From Polytrichum commune (Eukaryota > Streptophyta > Polytrichopsida > Polytrichales > Polytrichaceae): a stretch of DNA of 64,000 nt. The stretch lies in assembly GCA_950295325.1 (NCBI GenBank), contig OX485809.1:37827081-37891080 (forward strand), read 5' to 3'. Made by a program: the position numbers and the translations under genes. The notes under the pieces were generated by a model. It did not search any database. It had not been told where the DNA came from and was given only the letters and a program-made list of their open reading frames with translations. Shown in pieces: positions 61,301 to 64,000 of this stretch (its first letter is position 1; each line of letters starts with the position of its first letter).

Positions 61301-63246
61301 GTCATTACCTGGCACTGAAGTGGGGGTCATTGAATTGTTCGTCCATATGCTGTTGTGTTGATGTGAGGAGTTACTGCCAAGACATGTGGAATTTAGATAC
61401 CCTATGCAATAACTGCTGTGGTCTGGTAATTTGCAACTGATGTATGTCACTATGTTGCAGGCCATCCAGAAGGACCCAAACTTTGCTAAGAACACAAAGC
61501 AATTGGTAGTCCTTGGAGGTGCCTATTACAGAAGCGACGATGTGAATCCTGCAGCAGAAGCCAATGTAAGTTTAAAAAGGCAAAAGCCTCCCTCCAGAAA
61601 TGTAAGAGGCTCGAGCCCTGCTTCACTCCGTTGGTGTGTTGTTGGGTTTGATCACGCCCAGGTCGTCTCACACTTGCAGTATTGTATGCCTCATCTCATT
61701 TGGCATCAGGAAGTGTCTTCTTTTGTATCCAAGTTAGATATTTTGTCCTTTGACAAGTGACCCATCATGGTGATTGGGTTCTCCATGAAACTTCATTGTT
61801 GGTTCAAGGGTTGTTTTATAATGGTTCATATTGGTTGTACTGTTGGTTGCAGATGTATTGTGACCCTGAAGCTGCGGACATAACGTTCACAAGTGGTATG
61901 AACGTTGTTGTTACAGGCCTAGACTTGACTACCCAGGTGCTATTTACAGGTGAGTGTTTGTATACTATTAGAGATTGGGCTTGAAACTTCGTTTCTGCTG
62001 TCTGACTGGAGAGGATCCAGAAATACTGGACATGGATAGATGAATCTTTGCAGAGAAGTATTGGATATTTGACAATGTGCAGTATTGTTTAGCACTATTC
62101 TGTGATCGCCAGATCAGGTTTTGCATGCACAATATGTAACTCCTTTGCTGTGACTTTTTCTTTTATATTTTATTCTGAGGATGTAGTCTGTATCTCATCC
62201 TAAACTAGGTTTGACTAAAGAGAGTGCCTGGTATTGTGACTCATGGACTTGCCTTACATTTTAATCTTCAAGATAGAACCTTAGTATGCAGATGTCGTCA
62301 TTGTAATTCTAATCTTCAAAAGCAGAGAGTCTGACCTCTTTAAATTTGTGTTGTCTGGCATTGTGATTCCAGAACAAGATCTGTGTGACATAAGGGATTC
62401 AAATGGCAGGCGTGGTTCGTATGTGTACGACTGTTGCAAGTTCTATCTTGAGTGGCACCGAACATCTGAGAAAATTGATGGTAGTCAATGCTCCCTTTGA
62501 ATTTTAATTTTTTCCTTGATGCTACTTTGGCTACTTGAGCTCCACATTTTGCACAAAGTTCAACGTCTTGTTTGTGTCCAACATCTGCACAAAATGCCGG
62601 AATATTATGATGTAGTTCTGGTTATTTATGAAATATTTTACCAAAATATGTATTTGAAGAGATGTTGCAAGTTCCTCATAGGTAATTGAATCCATTTCTG
62701 GTCTTTTGTTGACAGGGATGATTTTACATGATCCCACATCCATGGCTGCAATGCTGCACCCTACTCTTTTTACCTCCAGGAAGGAAGCTGTTCGGGTTGG
62801 GACTGAAGGTGTGTCCAGGGGACATACGCTCCTTGATAAGGGATCGAAGTATGTGCTCAGAAAACCTATTAACTAAAGCTTCAAGTTTCTTTCTGACAAG
62901 CAGTTCTTGGCAAAGTTGTCACAGTCTGTGTTTGTTAAACTTAATGAGAGTTGCGTCATAGTTGTGAGATATCCCTGACTTCCAGTATGAAAATCGAGGC
63001 AGCTCAAGAATTACTGACTACTGTAGTGTGATTCTGGCCTCTTTTTACAAGGCCATCAGTGCACAAGCATCATTAGTGCATGCCAATATTTTCTATCAGT
63101 TGCCTAACACTTGGTTCTGAATATTGTATGGTGACAGTTCGGTGGGCGATAATATTTGGCATGGTGTCCCGCCAGTGAGTGTCAACGACACAGTTGACGC
63201 AAAAGCTGTCAAGAGCCTTGTGAAAACGCTTCTATGTCAACCTTGA
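58348..63246 (+). pseudogene. Nucleoside hydrolase, copy 3, with one premature TGA
   Basis: Nine exons (58348-58465, 60038-60153, 60493-60552, 61007-61189, 61461-61565, 61853-61949, 62373-62480, 62716-62848, 63138-63246) match copy 2 in length and phase, with one codon fewer in exon 8. The metal motif reads DCDPGIDD, a form also known in bacterial family members, and the LHDP motif is kept. At 61085-61087 (codon 125) the CGA of copy 2 is TGA, a CpG-type transition that truncates the product after 124 residues. All other exons remain open. In exon 5 the Asn of GNVNP is Asp (SDDVNP), a position that contacts substrate ribose in characterised nucleoside hydrolases. Exon 4 is phase 0 at both ends, so skipping it would keep frame but remove the HGEDGLGN core. 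A young pseudogene is the simplest reading. Confidence 0.88.
58881..59510. repeat. R2-family inverted-repeat element in intron 1 of copy 3
   Basis: The paralogous copy of the element at 29979-30588, with the same CGGTTACTTTTC left tip and AAGATAAGTAACCG right tip. Its position within the intron is the same, so it was carried by the gene duplication. Confidence 0.6.
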
Positions 63247-64000
63247 AGTTTCTGCATTTTTGAAACTAGTACCTAATGCCCTAAACCAGAATCCAAGGCC
63301 CTGAACCCTAAACCCTATCTGTACCTTCATTTGAAGTTGCACAAAGGACGTTTCTAAGTTAGCATCTCAAGTTCTTTTGAATTAAATTTGGCTTTAAGTG
63401 AAGAAAAGGTTTTTGTGAGTGGATGGTACAGAAGCTTGTTATAGGTATGCTCCAAGGGAGTGTAGGAAGCAGTGGGTCCAAGTGAGGAACTGGACCATTT
63501 CCACTTGCAGACGTACCTAAAGAATAAACTAATAGTCAGTCAGTCCGTCCATGTGAATCAATTTCTTCATCCTTAGACTTTTGTAGTCTGTACTAAGCAG
63601 TGAAGCATGTTCCCAGGTTCATTATTTAATAATGACCCATGAGAGCCTTATTGTCCATAGTCATGCCATCTTTTGGAATTTACAATGATCTTACACTGTA
63701 TATTTTGAGACCTTAAAAGTGGGTCAAGTTTGCTGTCTTGCCTAATATATTTTGGTTACTCCTGCACACGTTGCATGATTTTATTCCACTACTACAAGCT
63801 ACTCTCATGGACGAGTCATATTAATCTCCACAACTCCACGATCTTCAGATGCACCTTGGCAATCAAATAATATCCTGTGCACTTTTCGATTTTTTTCTTA
63901 GTGCATGTTATTTAGAGAAAATAGACTCGTGCAAAAATGAGGAAGTAAGTGAATGCACATATAACCAGTAACCTGACGTCACTTGATCTTTTTCGTCGTC
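63247..64000. other. 3' flank of copy 3, no further gene seen
   Basis: The part 63355-63520 matches the 3' flank of copy 2 (35500-35660), which marks the outer reach of the duplication. Short CCCTAAACC / CCCTGAACC-like text lies at about 63278-63315. Nothing else is recognisable to the window end. Confidence 0.5.

Overview
This window looks like nuclear DNA of a land plant. It is AT-rich, gene-poor and crowded with transposon debris, and its recognisable genes are split by GT-AG introns with strictly conserved phases. The TIR-domain exon and a fungal-type HET relic make a bryophyte or other non-seed plant plausible, but nothing here fixes the lineage.

Three copies of one nine-exon gene for an inosine/uridine-preferring nucleoside hydrolase form the backbone. 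Copy 1 (minus, 5557-12100) is intact and divergent. Copy 2 (plus, 29440-34511) is intact. Copy 3 (plus, 58348-63246) is a segmental duplicate of copy 2 that keeps every exon in frame except for one C-to-T change giving TGA in exon 4. Internal exon lengths are the same in all three, apart from one codon in exons 4 and 8.

Between them, from left to right: a hAT transposase relic inside clusters of short inverted motifs (2.4-3.9 kb); foldback and TA-flanked MITEs around copy 1, including a 750-bp hairpin in its intron 7; a pogo/Tigger-like deletion derivative with clear ends (13.8-14.8 kb); a MITE nested in a MITE (17.9-19.0 kb); a five-unit 176-bp tandem array (20.0-20.9 kb); two more terminal-inverted-repeat elements (24.6-26.6 kb); a second copy of the 5' flank of copy 1 (36.1-38.2 kb); a broken HET-domain gene of fungal type (39.9-41.4 kb) next to a 56-bp minisatellite and an LTR with an initiator-Met primer-binding site (41.9-43.5 kb); an AT-rich tract with a decayed MULE transposase (44.4-47.3 kb); and an LTR-like block (47.3-47.6 kb).

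The right part holds degenerate zinc-finger exons (minus, 48-49 kb), a TIR-domain exon (50.8-51.4 kb), a stray calreticulin exon (54.2 kb) and four exons of an unrecognised gene (55.9-57.9 kb) that could join the TIR exon in phase. TIR domains are NAD-cleaving or nucleotide-handling immune domains, HET domains are regarded as distant TIR relatives, and nucleoside hydrolases act downstream on nucleosides. Their co-location is noted as a speculative theme only. I saw no rRNA gene, convincing tRNA gene or CRISPR array.
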